A program made the translations under genes and the position numbers. From an uncultured Pseudomonadaceae bacterium (GTDB lineage: Bacteria > Pseudomonadota > Gammaproteobacteria > Pseudomonadales > Pseudomonadaceae): DNA of 26,465 bases. A model generated the notes under the pieces. That model saw nothing but the letters and a program-made list of their open reading frames with translations, had not been told where the DNA came from and searched no databases. Shown here one piece after another: positions 1 to 9,847 of this stretch (positions are counted from its first letter, which is position 1; every line of letters starts with the position of its first letter). Location: NCBI GenBank assembly GCA_947630465.1, contig CANRHT010000001.1:1-26465 (forward strand), in the 5' to 3' direction.

Positions 1-99
1 CCACAACACTCAAGCTTCTACCCCAGTAACCGATACAACGGAGTAGACCAGTTAGCCAACACTACAGACTCGTTCTTTTTGATTGGAGTACGCCACTTT

Positions 100-1041
100 A
101 TGCAGATTAAGCCAAACTTGCCCTCCTTTACCTTAAGAGACACAGCGTCTGGTCCAGCCCAGCAGACAGCTTTGCGCGAGCTGAACGAAAGTCGTGCAGG
201 CAACGTGCTGTTCGAGCGGCGCAAGAAGCAGATGCAAGGTATGCAAGACGCTGTGACTAAGCTGCAAGAAATGAAGAAGAACACCTCGCCTAAAAAAATG
301 GCCAATCAACGTGCCGCTTTGCTAAAGCAACGCTTGGATACTTTGAAATCCATTATGACCAAACTGCCACCCGGTAATTACAAAGCGCTGGCACAAGAAC
401 TCAAGCAAATCGCTAAAGAACTGGCGGCACTGGGCAAGCAATTAGGCAACTCCGGTGGCGGTCTGGGCAATATGCCCTCCATATCCGCAGCCCTAGGTGC
501 CGCTATGACCGATAGTGCTGGCGAGGAAACGGCTGGGGTAGATGCCAGCGCTAACATTGCTACCAGCATGCCCGACACAGCGGTTGCTGCAGAACTGATC
601 ACTGCAGACGAGGCGCAAGCGACGGCAGCATCGGCGACCCAGACAGCTGAGGCAGATGCACAGCAAGCTACTCAGTTGTCAACAGCAGTTGAGCGCGAGG
701 TTAACGCCAATGAGGGTGACGCGCAAAACTCCAAGATGGATAAACCACGCATAGCGGGTCTGCGCCAGAGTGAAGATGCCGACGATAAAGCTCTGCGCGC
801 TATTCTTACTGAAGCCAGCAAAACGCTTAAAGAAGTGCTGAGCATGCTTAAAGCCAAGCACCAAGTGGATGACAAAGAATCACGCAAACTGTTAGCCAGT
901 ATTGAGCGCGAACTGGAAACTTTAGATCAGTCCCTCAACGAAGGTGCGCGGATCTCTCCAATCTCAGCAGCCGTTGCCACTGGCCATGTTGAAACTGACA
1001 GCGTCGGAGCTATGGGCGGTTTTGTCGATATCAGTGTGTAG
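100..1041 (+). CDS. Hypothetical alanine-rich coiled-coil protein
   Basis: I do not recognise this 313-residue protein. The ATG at 100 is preferred over an in-frame TTG at 79 because GGAG at 85-88 sits 11 bases before it. There is no signal peptide or membrane segment. Residues about 30-115 are Lys/Gln/Leu-rich and look helical or coiled-coil. A Gly-rich linker follows at about 116-124, then an Ala/Thr/Ser-rich low-complexity stretch to about 215, and a second charged helical segment at about 230-285. The layout of two helical blocks joined by a flexible spacer suggests a structural, adaptor or secreted role, but no function can be assigned. It is transcribed alone, ahead of metR on the same strand with a gap of about 150 bases. 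Codon use looks like that of its neighbours, so it is probably a real gene. Confidence 0.75.
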   Translation: MQIKPNLPSFTLRDTASGPAQQTALRELNESRAGNVLFERRKKQMQGMQDAVTKLQEMKKNTSPKKMANQRAALLKQRLDTLKSIMTKLPPGNYKALAQELKQIAKELAALGKQLGNSGGGLGNMPSISAALGAAMTDSAGEETAGVDASANIATSMPDTAVAAELITADEAQATAASATQTAEADAQQATQLSTAVEREVNANEGDAQNSKMDKPRIAGLRQSEDADDKALRAILTEASKTLKEVLSMLKAKHQVDDKESRKLLASIERELETLDQSLNEGARISPISAAVATGHVETDSVGAMGGFVDISV

Positions 1042-1195
1042 CCTTTAAGCTATTAAAGCCCTCAATCCCTCAATCAACACGATATTCTCCTGCTAAATGA
1101 ATGGCACTCTTGTCATCACGCGCCAATCATGAGACAAACTCAAAACATTATTGACTGCCATCAGTTTTACTCATGTTGTTATTTAAGGAATGCTC

Positions 1196-2119
1196 ATGCT
1201 GGATATTCGTCACCTCAAGACGCTTGCCGCGCTGCGCGATGCCGGCAGCTTAGTGGAAGCCGCCGAACGCCTGCACCTTACCCAATCAGCCCTCTCCCAC
1301 CAGTTCAAAGAAATGGAAGAGCGCCTCGATATGCAGCTGTTTGTGCGCAAAACCAAGCCTGTGCGTTTTACCAGTGCCGGCTTACGTTTACTGAGGCTTG
1401 CTGATGAAGTGTTACCGCTGATGCGCAGTGCCGCTCGTGATATCACCCGCTTACAAGGCGGCTCAGCCGGGCGCTTGCATATGGCAATTGAATGCCACAG
1501 CTGTTTTCAGTGGCTGATGCCGACTATTGATCAGTTTCGCGATGCTTGGCCTGAAGTGGAATTAGACTTAGCCTCGGGCTTTGCCTTTGCGCCGCTGCCG
1601 GCGTTGGCGCGCGGTGACTTGGACTTAGTGGTCACCTCGGACCCGATTGATCTGAGCGGTATCAGCTACATTCCTTTGTTTGCTTATGAAGCTTTATTGG
1701 CGGTAGCAAAGCAGCATCCACTGGCGCAGAAAGCCTATGTCGAGCCGGAAGATTTACGCGACGAAACCCTGATCACCTACCCAGTCGAGCATGACCGCTT
1801 AGATATTTTCAACCATTTTTTAGAACCTGCCGATGTTGAGCCCGCCCAAGTGCGCACTTCAGAATTGACAGTGATGATGATGCAATTGGTCGCCAGCGGC
1901 CGTGGGGTGTGCTGTTTGCCGAATTGGGCGATGCATGAGTACAGCTCAAAAGGCTATGTCAGCGCGCGACGCTTAGGTAAAGAGGGTTTATTTTCGACTC
2001 TGTATGCAGCAGTACGTACCGATATGCTTGATGCTGCTTTTATGCAGGACTTTCTACTCACGGCAAAAGACACATCCTTTACCACGCTGGCAGGTGTCAG
2101 TGCAGTAAAAGAACACTAA
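1196..2119 (+). CDS. metR: LysR-type transcriptional regulator MetR
   Basis: This is a regulator of methionine biosynthesis. In the family, MetR uses homocysteine as co-inducer and activates metE/metH-type genes. The 307-residue protein has an N-terminal LysR winged helix-turn-helix (about residues 1-60, with TQSALSHQF in the recognition helix), followed by a substrate-binding domain. It matches E. coli MetR along its length: HLKTLAALRDAGSL at the start, then IECHSCFQWL, ELDLVVTSD and RLYAAVR-like segments. Two ATGs are possible, at 1190 and 1196. AAGGA at 1185-1189 is too close to the first and well placed for the second, and MLDIRHLK fits the family start. It is convergent with dgkA, with 26 bases between the stop codons. 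No target gene lies in the window. Confidence 0.9.
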   Translation: MLDIRHLKTLAALRDAGSLVEAAERLHLTQSALSHQFKEMEERLDMQLFVRKTKPVRFTSAGLRLLRLADEVLPLMRSAARDITRLQGGSAGRLHMAIECHSCFQWLMPTIDQFRDAWPEVELDLASGFAFAPLPALARGDLDLVVTSDPIDLSGISYIPLFAYEALLAVAKQHPLAQKAYVEPEDLRDETLITYPVEHDRLDIFNHFLEPADVEPAQVRTSELTVMMMQLVASGRGVCCLPNWAMHEYSSKGYVSARRLGKEGLFSTLYAAVRTDMLDAAFMQDFLLTAKDTSFTTLAGVSAVKEH

Positions 2120-2149
2120 GAGCTTACGCGTTACATTAGAGCTGCTTAG
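2116..2149. repeat. Stem-loop spanning the convergent metR and dgkA stop codons
   Basis: CTAAGAGCT (2116-2124) pairs with AGCTGCTTAG (2140-2149) with a single bulged G, leaving a loop of about 15 bases. The stem includes the stop codons of both convergent genes (TAA at 2117-2119, and TTA at 2146-2148 for dgkA). No T-run follows on either strand, so it is not a standard intrinsic terminator. It may still form the 3' end of one or both transcripts. Confidence 0.4.
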
Positions 2150-2511
2150 CCAAGCAAGATAATGGCCCAGACTGCAGCAATCATCGTTATGCCGATCATT
2201 TGTGCAGCACTGCCCATATCTTTAGCGTTTTTCGACAAGGGATGTCGTTCTAAAGAAATACGATCAATGGCAGCTTCAATCGCTGAATTAAACAATTCAA
2301 TGATCAGCGACAACAAACACACTGCAACCATCAGTGCCTGCTCACCACGCGTGACCGGCAAGAAAAAGCTTATGGTAATTAAGATGATGTTAAGTAGCAG
2401 CAGCTGACGAAAAGCCGCCTCACCCACAAAAGCAGCTCGTAAACCTGCTAGCGAATAGCCGGTTGCATTAATGATACGGCGCACACCGGATTGGCCTTTA
2501 AATGGCGACAT
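2146..2511 (-). CDS. dgkA: Diacylglycerol kinase (prokaryotic, membrane)
   Basis: This is the small integral-membrane diacylglycerol kinase, which phosphorylates diacylglycerol to phosphatidic acid and recycles lipid left by glycan or lipid transfer. At 121 residues it matches the usual length (E. coli 122). There is an N-terminal amphipathic part, then three membrane helices (about residues 33-50, 55-75 and 98-118). The family signature is visible as ELFNSAIEAAIDRIS followed by HPLSKNAKDMGSAAQ, which carries the catalytic Glu and nucleotide-binding residues. The start MSPFKGQSG matches Pseudomonas homologues as I recall them. The open frame extends 10 codons further upstream, but a weak AGG lies about 9 bases before this ATG. 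It follows erdR on the same strand after 78 bases, an arrangement also seen in P. aeruginosa. Confidence 0.9.
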   Translation of the reverse strand: MSPFKGQSGVRRIINATGYSLAGLRAAFVGEAAFRQLLLLNIILITISFFLPVTRGEQALMVAVCLLSLIIELFNSAIEAAIDRISLERHPLSKNAKDMGSAAQMIGITMIAAVWAIILLG

Positions 2512-2589
2512 AGATACCTGATTGCAATAATTATTCAGCATTGCCGCAGTACAGCCACAGCGAACCTAGCCATACTGCTGCACGAAAAA

Positions 2590-3243
2590 TTATTCGCTTT
2601 GCGGGATGGATTCCATTTGCTGTAATAACAACGCGGCTTGGGTGCGAGTACGCACATTCAGCTTACGGAAGATCGCCGTCACGTGGGCTTTCACAGTCGC
2701 TTCAGAGACATTTAAGTCATAGGCAATCTGCTTATTGAGTAAGCCATCACACACCATAGTCAAAACACGAAACTGTTGTGGCGTTAAGCTGGCTAAACCT
2801 GCACTGGCGGCTTTCTCATCCGCCGTCACCGCTGCCGTTGCTGCGGTTTGTGCCGGCCACCATACATCACCATCCAACACTATTTGTACCGCTTGCTGAA
2901 TATCCGCTAAAGCACTGGATTTTGGAATAAAGCCGCTGGCACCAAACTCTCGCGCACGCGCCATAATCATCGATTCTTCTTGTGCAGAAATCATCACCAC
3001 AGGCACTTGTGGATACTGACCACGCAATAATACGAGACCCGAAAAACCATGCGCACCCGGCATATTTAAATCCAGTAACACCAAATCCCAATCTGATTTG
3101 TCCTGTAAACATGCTTCAAGCTCAGCGATATTCTCAGCCTCAACCAAACGTACAGCATTGCCCAAACTTAACGTCAGTGCTTGACGCAGAGCACTGCGAA
3201 ATAATGGGTGATCGTCTGCAATCAGTATTTCATAGGCTGCCAT
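2590..3243 (-). CDS. erdR: LuxR/NarL-type response regulator ErdR
   Basis: This is a two-component response regulator of 217 residues. The receiver domain (about 1-125) has the acidic pair D10/D11, phospho-acceptor D58 in LVLLDLNMPG and a conserved Lys in GFIPKSS. The C-terminal LuxR helix-turn-helix (about 150-210) contains LTPQQFRVLTMV, NKQIAYDLNVSEATVKAH and RKLNVRTRTQA. It closely resembles what I recall of P. aeruginosa PA3604 (ErdR), which is known in Pseudomonas to control ethanol and acetate use, including acs and actP. Its partner kinase is not in this window. The start MAAYEILIADD at 3243 has GGGA about 11 bases upstream; the longer frame to 3360 adds 39 unlikely residues. The upstream region carries a near-perfect palindrome at 3320-3349. 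The actP-yjcH pair in this window is a plausible target. Confidence 0.85.
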   Translation of the reverse strand: MAAYEILIADDHPLFRSALRQALTLSLGNAVRLVEAENIAELEACLQDKSDWDLVLLDLNMPGAHGFSGLVLLRGQYPQVPVVMISAQEESMIMARAREFGASGFIPKSSALADIQQAVQIVLDGDVWWPAQTAATAAVTADEKAASAGLASLTPQQFRVLTMVCDGLLNKQIAYDLNVSEATVKAHVTAIFRKLNVRTRTQAALLLQQMESIPQSE

Positions 3244-3319
3244 CTTGTAGTTTCCCGTCTCTTTTATTGTAGTAAAGCTGCACAACTTGCCGAGCAATAG
3301 CGCAACGGTGCAATAACGC

Positions 3320-3349
3320 TGCCTATAATTACTGGCGCAATAATAGGCA
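3320..3349. promoter_or_regulatory. Palindrome upstream of erdR, candidate operator
   Basis: TGCCTATAATT (3320-3330) and AATAATAGGCA (3339-3349) form an 11-base inverted repeat with one mismatch, around an 8-base GC-rich centre (ACTGGCGC). It lies about 77 bases upstream of the erdR start, inside the 237-base erdR/orn intergenic region, where a minus-strand promoter would be expected. No T-run follows, so it is more like a protein-binding site than a terminator. The binding protein is unknown. Confidence 0.5.
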
Positions 3350-3440
3350 AGCACCGACAAGCATATGTGCTGATGTGTTTTGTCTTACAAAGTAAGAGTC
3401 ATAGTACATAAAACCTAGCCAAAGGTCTTAGATTGCTGAT

Positions 3441-3471
3441 AAAAATTGTGTTTTAAAGCGCAAAACACAAT
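3441..3471 (-). terminator. Intrinsic terminator after orn
   Basis: Read on the minus strand just beyond the orn stop, ATTGTGTTTT pairs perfectly over 10 bases with AAAACACAAT across a 7-base loop (arms 3462-3471 and 3445-3454), and a T-run follows (A-run at 3441-3445 on the plus strand). The stem is AT-rich, which is unusual, but the position is right for the end of the mla-murA-his-orn unit. Confidence 0.65.
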
Positions 3472-3480
3472 CTAGGTCAC

Positions 3481-4023
3481 TCAATAACGAATAAAATGCT
3501 CGCGGTAATATTGCAACTCAGCAATCGAGTCTTGAATATCCGCTAACGCCAGATGCGCTTCACTCTTTTTAAAACCACCACGCAACTCTGGTGCCCAGCG
3601 CGCAACCAATTCTTTCACCGATGACACATCTAAATTGCGATAGTGGAAATAGGCTTCAAGCTGCGGCATATGACGGTGTAAGAAGCGACGGTCTTGGCAA
3701 ATACTGTTACCGCAGATCGGCGAGGCACCCGCTGGCACCCACTTCTGCAAAAACTCAATGGTCTGAGCCTCTGCTTGTGCTTCAGTCACACGACTATCAC
3801 GCACGCGTTGCGTTAAACCACTGCCACCATGCTGACGGGTATTCCATTCATCCATACCGGCCATGACGGCATCCGTCTGATGAATGGCTAACTCTGGTCC
3901 TTGTGCCAGAATATTGAGTTGGCTATCGGTAACAATAGTGGCTATTTCAATGATGAGGTCGTTATCGGTATCAAGCCCGGTCATTTCCAGATCAATCCAA
4001 ATTAAATTCTGTTCGCTGTACAT
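3481..4023 (-). CDS. orn: Oligoribonuclease
   Basis: Orn is a 3'-5' exonuclease that degrades di- to short oligoribonucleotides, including pGpG from cyclic-di-GMP breakdown, in the cytoplasm. The 180-residue length matches the family (E. coli 181) and the protein aligns end to end. The DEDDh active site is visible: D11 and E13 in [12 protein letters not shown]111 in [12 protein letters not shown]157 in EAHLALADI, and D162. The start at 4023 has GAGG 8 bases upstream. It lies 49 bases after the hisC stop on the same strand and is followed by a terminator, so it may be the last gene of the long mla-his unit. In the Pseudomonas genomes I recall, orn sits elsewhere, so this neighbourhood is notable. 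Confidence 0.95.
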   Translation of the reverse strand: MYSEQNLIWIDLEMTGLDTDNDLIIEIATIVTDSQLNILAQGPELAIHQTDAVMAGMDEWNTRQHGGSGLTQRVRDSRVTEAQAEAQTIEFLQKWVPAGASPICGNSICQDRRFLHRHMPQLEAYFHYRNLDVSSVKELVARWAPELRGGFKKSEAHLALADIQDSIAELQYYREHFIRY

Positions 4024-4072
4024 GACTTACCTCACAGTTATTTGATAGGGCAACACCCTGCTACCGAACACC

Positions 4073-5128
4073 TTAAATGCAGCTTTTCAGTGTATCAATC
4101 AAGGTTTGATTTTGCTCATCCGTGCCAATGGTTATGCGTAAAAACTGCTCAATCCGCGGCTTAGCAAAGTGGCGTACCAAGACGCCCTGCTCGCGCAAGG
4201 CTGCGGCTAATTCTTGTGCATCACGACTCTTGTGCCGAGCAAAGACAAAGTTGGCCGCCGAAGGTAAGACTTCAAAACCTAAAGCAGCTAATTCCTCAAC
4301 CACCCATTCGCGGCTGCTAATCACTTTATTGCGCGTGCTATGGAAGTGATCAGCATCGGCAAAGGCTGCTGCCGCACCAGCTAAGGCTGCGCGATCAAGT
4401 GGGTAGGAGTTAAAGCTGTTTTTAATCCGCTCTAAGCCTTCAATCAAATCAGGATGTCCAACAGCAATCCCCACACGTAAACCCGCTAGTGAGCGCGACT
4501 TAGACAGGGTTTGGGTCACTAATAAGTTGTCGTATTTCTTGACCAGACTGATGGCTGACTCACCACCAAAATCAATATAGGCCTCATCCACCAACACTAC
4601 AGAGTTGGGATTGGCTTGCACGATCTGCTCGACTTTATCCAACTCCAATAAACACCCAGTTGGCGCATTTGGATTGGGGAAGATAATACCGCCATTGGGC
4701 TGTTGGTAGTCTTGCACGCGTATTTGAAAATTTTCATCGAGTGCCACAGGCTGTTGCTCAATACCATACAGACCGCAGTACACCGGATAAAAACTGTAGC
4801 TGATATCTGGAAATAACAGCGGTTTATCATGTTGAAATAAGCCATGAAAAGCATGCGCCAATACTTCATCCGAGCCGTTACCGACGAATACATACTGCGG
4901 GCCCACTGAGTAATAATCGGCGACAGCATGCTTTAACACATCGCAGTTGGGGTCTGGGTACAAACGTAAATCATCACTGATTTGCGCCTGCATAGCGATA
5001 ATCGCTTTAGGCGATGGGCCATAGGGGTTTTCATTGGTGTTGAGCTTAACTAAACGCTCAATCTTCGGTTGTTCACCTGGCACATAAGGCACGAGGTTCT
5101 TAACAAAAGGACTCCAAAACTTACTCAC
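4073..5128 (-). CDS. hisC: Histidinol-phosphate aminotransferase
   Basis: HisC is a PLP-dependent fold-type I aminotransferase that converts imidazole acetol-phosphate and glutamate to histidinol-phosphate. The protein has 351 residues, normal for the family. Visible features are the [12 protein letters not shown] substrate-binding segment near residues 29-40, GNGSDEVL at about 83-90 for PLP phosphate binding, LVDEAYIDF (D181), and the Schiff-base lysine K210 in [14 protein letters not shown]. The C-terminus has the FLRITIGT family motif. The start is GTG at 5128 with GAGGAG about 10 bases upstream. It follows hisD after a 92-base gap containing a stem-loop and precedes orn by 49 bases. Confidence 0.95.
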   Translation of the reverse strand: MSKFWSPFVKNLVPYVPGEQPKIERLVKLNTNENPYGPSPKAIIAMQAQISDDLRLYPDPNCDVLKHAVADYYSVGPQYVFVGNGSDEVLAHAFHGLFQHDKPLLFPDISYSFYPVYCGLYGIEQQPVALDENFQIRVQDYQQPNGGIIFPNPNAPTGCLLELDKVEQIVQANPNSVVLVDEAYIDFGGESAISLVKKYDNLLVTQTLSKSRSLAGLRVGIAVGHPDLIEGLERIKNSFNSYPLDRAALAGAAAAFADADHFHSTRNKVISSREWVVEELAALGFEVLPSAANFVFARHKSRDAQELAAALREQGVLVRHFAKPRIEQFLRITIGTDEQNQTLIDTLKSCI

Positions 5129-5151
5129 GTAGTGCGCTCCTCAGCTGAGTG

Positions 5152-5176
5152 AATCACCGCACTCAAGGCGGTGATT
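5152..5176. repeat. Stem-loop between hisD and hisC
   Basis: AATCACCGC (5152-5160) and GCGGTGATT (5168-5176) form a perfect 9-base inverted repeat around a 7-base loop in the 92-base hisD-hisC gap. No T-run follows on the minus strand, so it is not a canonical terminator. It could be a processing or mRNA-stability element, or cause partial termination. Confidence 0.5.
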
Positions 5177-5220
5177 ACAATACTCGACAATCTTTTAATT
5201 TAAGCGGTGAAGCTTAACTT

Positions 5221-6534
5221 CTAGTCCGCTTTAATACGGTATTCGGCTGAACGCGCATGCGCGGTTAGCGACTCACCGCGCGCCAATACTGAAGCCACTT
5301 TACCCAATTCAGACGCACCTTGCGGGCTGCAATAGATAATCGATGAGCGTTTTTGGAAATCATAGACACCCAACGGTGACGAAAAGCGTGCGGTGCCAGA
5401 GGTGGGCAGTACGTGGTTCGGCCCAGCGCAATAATCGCCCAAAGCTTCTGCTGTGTAACGACCCATAAAGATAGCGCCAGCATGACGAATCTGCGGCAAT
5501 AACGCTTCAGGGTTTTCGACCGACAACTCTAAGTGCTCTGGAGCAATACGGTTAGAAACGGCAATCGCCTGCGCCATATCCGCCACATGGATTAAAGCAC
5601 CGCGCTCGCGCAGAGACGTTCGCGCAATGGTTTCGCGCTCTAAGGTCGGCAACAAACGCTGCATACTGTGCTCAACACGATCTAAAAAATCAGCATCAGG
5701 ACTGACTAAAATCGACTGCGCATCTTCATCGTGTTCGGCTTGCGAAAACAAATCCATGGCAATCCAATCCGGATCAGTTTTGCCATCACAGACCACCAAA
5801 ATCTCTGATGGACCGGCGATCATATCAATACCCACTTTGCCAAACACATGGCGCTTAGCGGTGGCGACATAGATATTGCCGGGGCCGACAATTTTATCGA
5901 CCGGCGGTACACTTTCAGTGCCGTAGGCCAGCGCAGCAACCGCTTGCGCACCACCAATGGTAAACACGCGATCCACACCGGCAATAGCAGCAGCCGCCAG
6001 AACCAGCTCGTTGATTTCACCACGTGGCGTGGGTACAACCATCACCACTTCAGGCACGCCGGCAACCTTGGCAGGAATCGCATTCATCAGCACTGATGAC
6101 GGATAAGACGCCTTACCGCCGGGTACATAAAGGCCCGCACGGTCTAACGGCGTGACTTTTTGCCCCAGCACAGTGCCGTCGGCTTCGGTATAGCGCCATG
6201 AGTCTTGCACTTGATGTTCATGGTATTCACGGACACGGCGCGCAGCGGTTTCTAACGCCGTACGTTGTTCAGGAGTGATGCGTGTCAATGCTAATTCAAG
6301 ACGCTCACGCGGCAGAATCAAGTCACTCATCTGCGCAACATCAAGGCCGTCGAACTGACGCGTGTAATCGATCAGCGCCGCATCCCCACGGGTGCGCACG
6401 TTATCAATAATATCCAGTACACGCTGATTAATACTGGCATCAGACACACTTTCCCAACTCAACAACTGGTCGAGTTGCGTATTAAAATCTACATCTTGGG
6501 CATTTAAACGTCGTACAAAAGTCGCTGCAGTCAT
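5221..6534 (-). CDS. hisD: Histidinol dehydrogenase
   Basis: HisD is the zinc-dependent, NAD-dependent enzyme that oxidises L-histidinol to L-histidine, the last two steps of the pathway. The protein has 437 residues. The sequence is very close to Pseudomonas HisD as I recall it. Motifs include the [18 protein letters not shown] segment, NAD-related [42 protein letters not shown], the catalytic Glu-His pair in [10 protein letters not shown], and [20 protein letters not shown] near the C-terminus. The start [12 protein letters not shown] at 6534 has GAGG about 9 bases upstream and fits family N-termini; the frame extends 8 codons further. It is separated from hisG by 132 bases with a strong hairpin, unlike the tight mla-murA-hisG spacing. 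Confidence 0.95.
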   Translation of the reverse strand: MTAATFVRRLNAQDVDFNTQLDQLLSWESVSDASINQRVLDIIDNVRTRGDAALIDYTRQFDGLDVAQMSDLILPRERLELALTRITPEQRTALETAARRVREYHEHQVQDSWRYTEADGTVLGQKVTPLDRAGLYVPGGKASYPSSVLMNAIPAKVAGVPEVVMVVPTPRGEINELVLAAAAIAGVDRVFTIGGAQAVAALAYGTESVPPVDKIVGPGNIYVATAKRHVFGKVGIDMIAGPSEILVVCDGKTDPDWIAMDLFSQAEHDEDAQSILVSPDADFLDRVEHSMQRLLPTLERETIARTSLRERGALIHVADMAQAIAVSNRIAPEHLELSVENPEALLPQIRHAGAIFMGRYTAEALGDYCAGPNHVLPTSGTARFSSPLGVYDFQKRSSIIYCSPQGASELGKVASVLARGESLTAHARSAEYRIKAD

Positions 6535-6628
6535 AGCGGGCCTCAATAATAAATACACACTCGGGCGCCATCAGACTAGCAAACCTTCTGCGCAGGCACC
6601 CGATCAATTCGGCTATGACGCAGATAGG

Positions 6629-6652
6629 CGGCGTGCATATCAGTGCACGCCG
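6629..6652. repeat. GC-rich stem-loop between hisG and hisD
   Basis: CGGCGTGCA (6629-6637) and TGCACGCCG (6644-6652) form a perfect 9-base stem with a 6-base loop, starting 14 bases beyond the hisG stop. There is no T-run on the minus strand. It could block 3' exonucleases at the hisG end or cause partial termination, separating mla-murA-hisG expression from hisD-hisC. Confidence 0.5.
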
Positions 6653-6666
6653 GTGCAGGTGGCAAA

Positions 6667-7296
6667 TCAGTGTCGTGCGTTGACCGCGGCACTTAAGGTA
6701 TCAATCAAGGTTTGAATATCGCCGTGCTTCATTTTCATTGATGCGCGATTCACAATTAAGCGCGAGCTGATATGGGCAATCAACTCTTGAGGCTCTAAAC
6801 CATTGGCACGCAAAGTGTTACCGGTGTCGACCACGTCAATGATTTTGTCAGCTAAACCCACCAGCGGCGCCAACTCCATTGAGCCGTACAGCTTGATGAT
6901 ATCCACCTGACGGCCTTGTTCAGCGTAATAACGCTTCGCAACATTGACGAATTTAGTCGCCACACGTAAACGACCCGTGGGCTCTGGCGTATCCACTGGA
7001 CCTGCGGTCATCAGTTTGCACTTGGCAATCTGCAGATCAAGCGGCTCGTACAAGCCTTGCCCACCGTATTCCAACAGCACGTCTTTACCAGCGACACCTA
7101 AATCGGCAGCGCCCAGTTCAACGTAGGTTGGCACATCGGTGGCACGCACGATGAGCAAACGCACATCGTCACGCGTGGTCGGAATAATTAATTTACGGCT
7201 TTTTTCAGGGTTTTCAGTCGGCACGATACCGGCCTGCTCTAACAGCGGCAGGGTATCGTCTAAAATTCGACCTTTTGACAGTGCAATAGTTAACAT
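6667..7296 (-). CDS. hisG: ATP phosphoribosyltransferase, short form (catalytic subunit)
   Basis: HisG catalyses the first step of histidine biosynthesis, joining PRPP and ATP. At 210 residues this is the short form (HisG-S), which lacks the C-terminal regulatory domain of E. coli HisG (299 residues) and in the family works with HisZ. No hisZ lies in the window. Motifs include [15 protein letters not shown] at the N-terminus, [13 protein letters not shown], and the PRPP-binding loop [19 protein letters not shown]. The start at 7296 ([10 protein letters not shown]) is only 4 bases after the murA stop, implying cotranscription and perhaps coupled translation. The frame runs 26 codons further up, but that part overlaps murA and does not match the family. 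Confidence 0.95.
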   Translation of the reverse strand: MLTIALSKGRILDDTLPLLEQAGIVPTENPEKSRKLIIPTTRDDVRLLIVRATDVPTYVELGAADLGVAGKDVLLEYGGQGLYEPLDLQIAKCKLMTAGPVDTPEPTGRLRVATKFVNVAKRYYAEQGRQVDIIKLYGSMELAPLVGLADKIIDVVDTGNTLRANGLEPQELIAHISSRLIVNRASMKMKHGDIQTLIDTLSAAVNARH

Positions 7297-7300
7297 AAGA

Positions 7301-8826
<1,526 letters not shown>

Positions 8827-8880
8827 AATTAACCTCATTTACAGCGTTCAGCATTTTGCCGCCGCTACATTAGCACTTAT

Positions 8881-9213
8881 TCAACCGTTACTGTCTGCAC
8901 CATCAGCAACATCAATTCCAAGGATCTCAGTCAAACCGCATACTTGGGCGATTTTGCGCATATCTTCAGGCAACTGCGTTAATGTCAGCGTTTTACTGGC
9001 ACCCTGCGCATCGCGCATAAAAGCCAACAATAAGGCCAGACCAACACTGCTGGATTTCTCCACACCGGCACAATTGATCTGCAGTTCAGTGCTGTTATGC
9101 GCACGCACCAGCGCTTGCCCCTGCTGACGCAGCAGCGGCCCAGTGCTGTAATCTAAAACGCCTTGCAACTGCAACACGCCTTGTGGATCTAGAACGATAT
9201 GGGCTTGACTCAC
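8881..9213 (-). CDS. mlaB: STAS-domain protein MlaB
   Basis: MlaB is the cytoplasmic STAS-domain subunit that binds MlaF in the MlaFEDB phospholipid transporter of the inner membrane. The 110-residue protein shows a STAS layout: strands at the N-terminus (HIVLDPQGVLQLQG), then LQINCAGVEKSSSVGLALLLAFMRDA, with the conserved Ser region before a helix, and LTLTQLPEDMRKIAQVCGL. The start is GTG at 9213 with a strong AGGAGG upstream, and it overlaps the mlaC stop by 4 bases, so translation is probably coupled. Divergent sequence is normal for MlaB; position supports the call. Confidence 0.85.
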   Translation of the reverse strand: MSQAHIVLDPQGVLQLQGVLDYSTGPLLRQQGQALVRAHNSTELQINCAGVEKSSSVGLALLLAFMRDAQGASKTLTLTQLPEDMRKIAQVCGLTEILGIDVADGADSNG

Positions 9214-9842
9214 GCAGCCTCCTGAGCGGCACGTGTCTTCGCCACGGTTTCAACCCAGTTATCGATCACACGGTCTAAATCTTGCGCATTGCGCTGCATG
9301 GCTTCGGCAAACTGGTCACGAAATAATTTGCCTAAGTTTATACCGTTAATAATCACATTACGCATGCGCCATTGATTATTAATCTTCACCATAGTGTAAG
9401 ACACCGGATAAATGACGCCTTTACTGTCCACCACTTCCATGCGCACTTCACTGCGATTAGGACCTTGATTGACATTACCCGGTAGCACACGAATGGTTTG
9501 GTTATCGTATTCAAGCAAAGCATTGCCATAGAACTGCATCAAACTGCGTTTAAAGTTCTCCTCAAAACGCTGCATTTGCTCTGGACTGGCACGGCGCGAA
9601 TAACGCACGGTCATCACGCTTTTAGAGATACCTTCAGCATCCACAACCGGCCCTAAAATACCTTCCATAGCGTTATAAAACGCGGCAGGATCGGTACGGT
9701 AGTGTTCTTTATTAATTTTTAAATCAGATAATAATTTGTCAGTGGTTTGCTCAACAATGCTATGCGCATCGGTGGCAGCCATACTGATCCCCGTACAGGC
9801 TAAAAGCACAAGAAACAGGGTTTGACGTAACATGGCTCGCAT
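9210..9842 (-). CDS. mlaC: Periplasmic phospholipid-binding protein MlaC
   Basis: MlaC shuttles phospholipid through the periplasm between the outer-membrane MlaA complex and the inner-membrane MlaFEDB transporter. The 210-residue protein begins with a signal peptide: MRAMLRQ, a hydrophobic core LFLVLLACTG, and a likely cut after SMA (about residue 22). The mature part matches the MlaC/Ttg2D family, with AFYNAMEGILGPVVD and the downstream KSVMTVRYSRRASPEQMQRF segment. The first ATG at 9842 is chosen because CAGGAT lies about 11 bases upstream. The gene is 5 bases after mlaD and overlaps mlaB by 4. Confidence 0.92.
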   Translation of the reverse strand: MRAMLRQTLFLVLLACTGISMAATDAHSIVEQTTDKLLSDLKINKEHYRTDPAAFYNAMEGILGPVVDAEGISKSVMTVRYSRRASPEQMQRFEENFKRSLMQFYGNALLEYDNQTIRVLPGNVNQGPNRSEVRMEVVDSKGVIYPVSYTMVKINNQWRMRNVIINGINLGKLFRDQFAEAMQRNAQDLDRVIDNWVETVAKTRAAQEAA

Positions 9843-9847
9843 AGCTA

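Noticed and set aside
1045..1062. CTTTAA-GCTA-TTAAAG as a terminator after the first gene
   Set aside because: The stem is only 6 bases, all but the end pairs are A-T, and no T-run follows.
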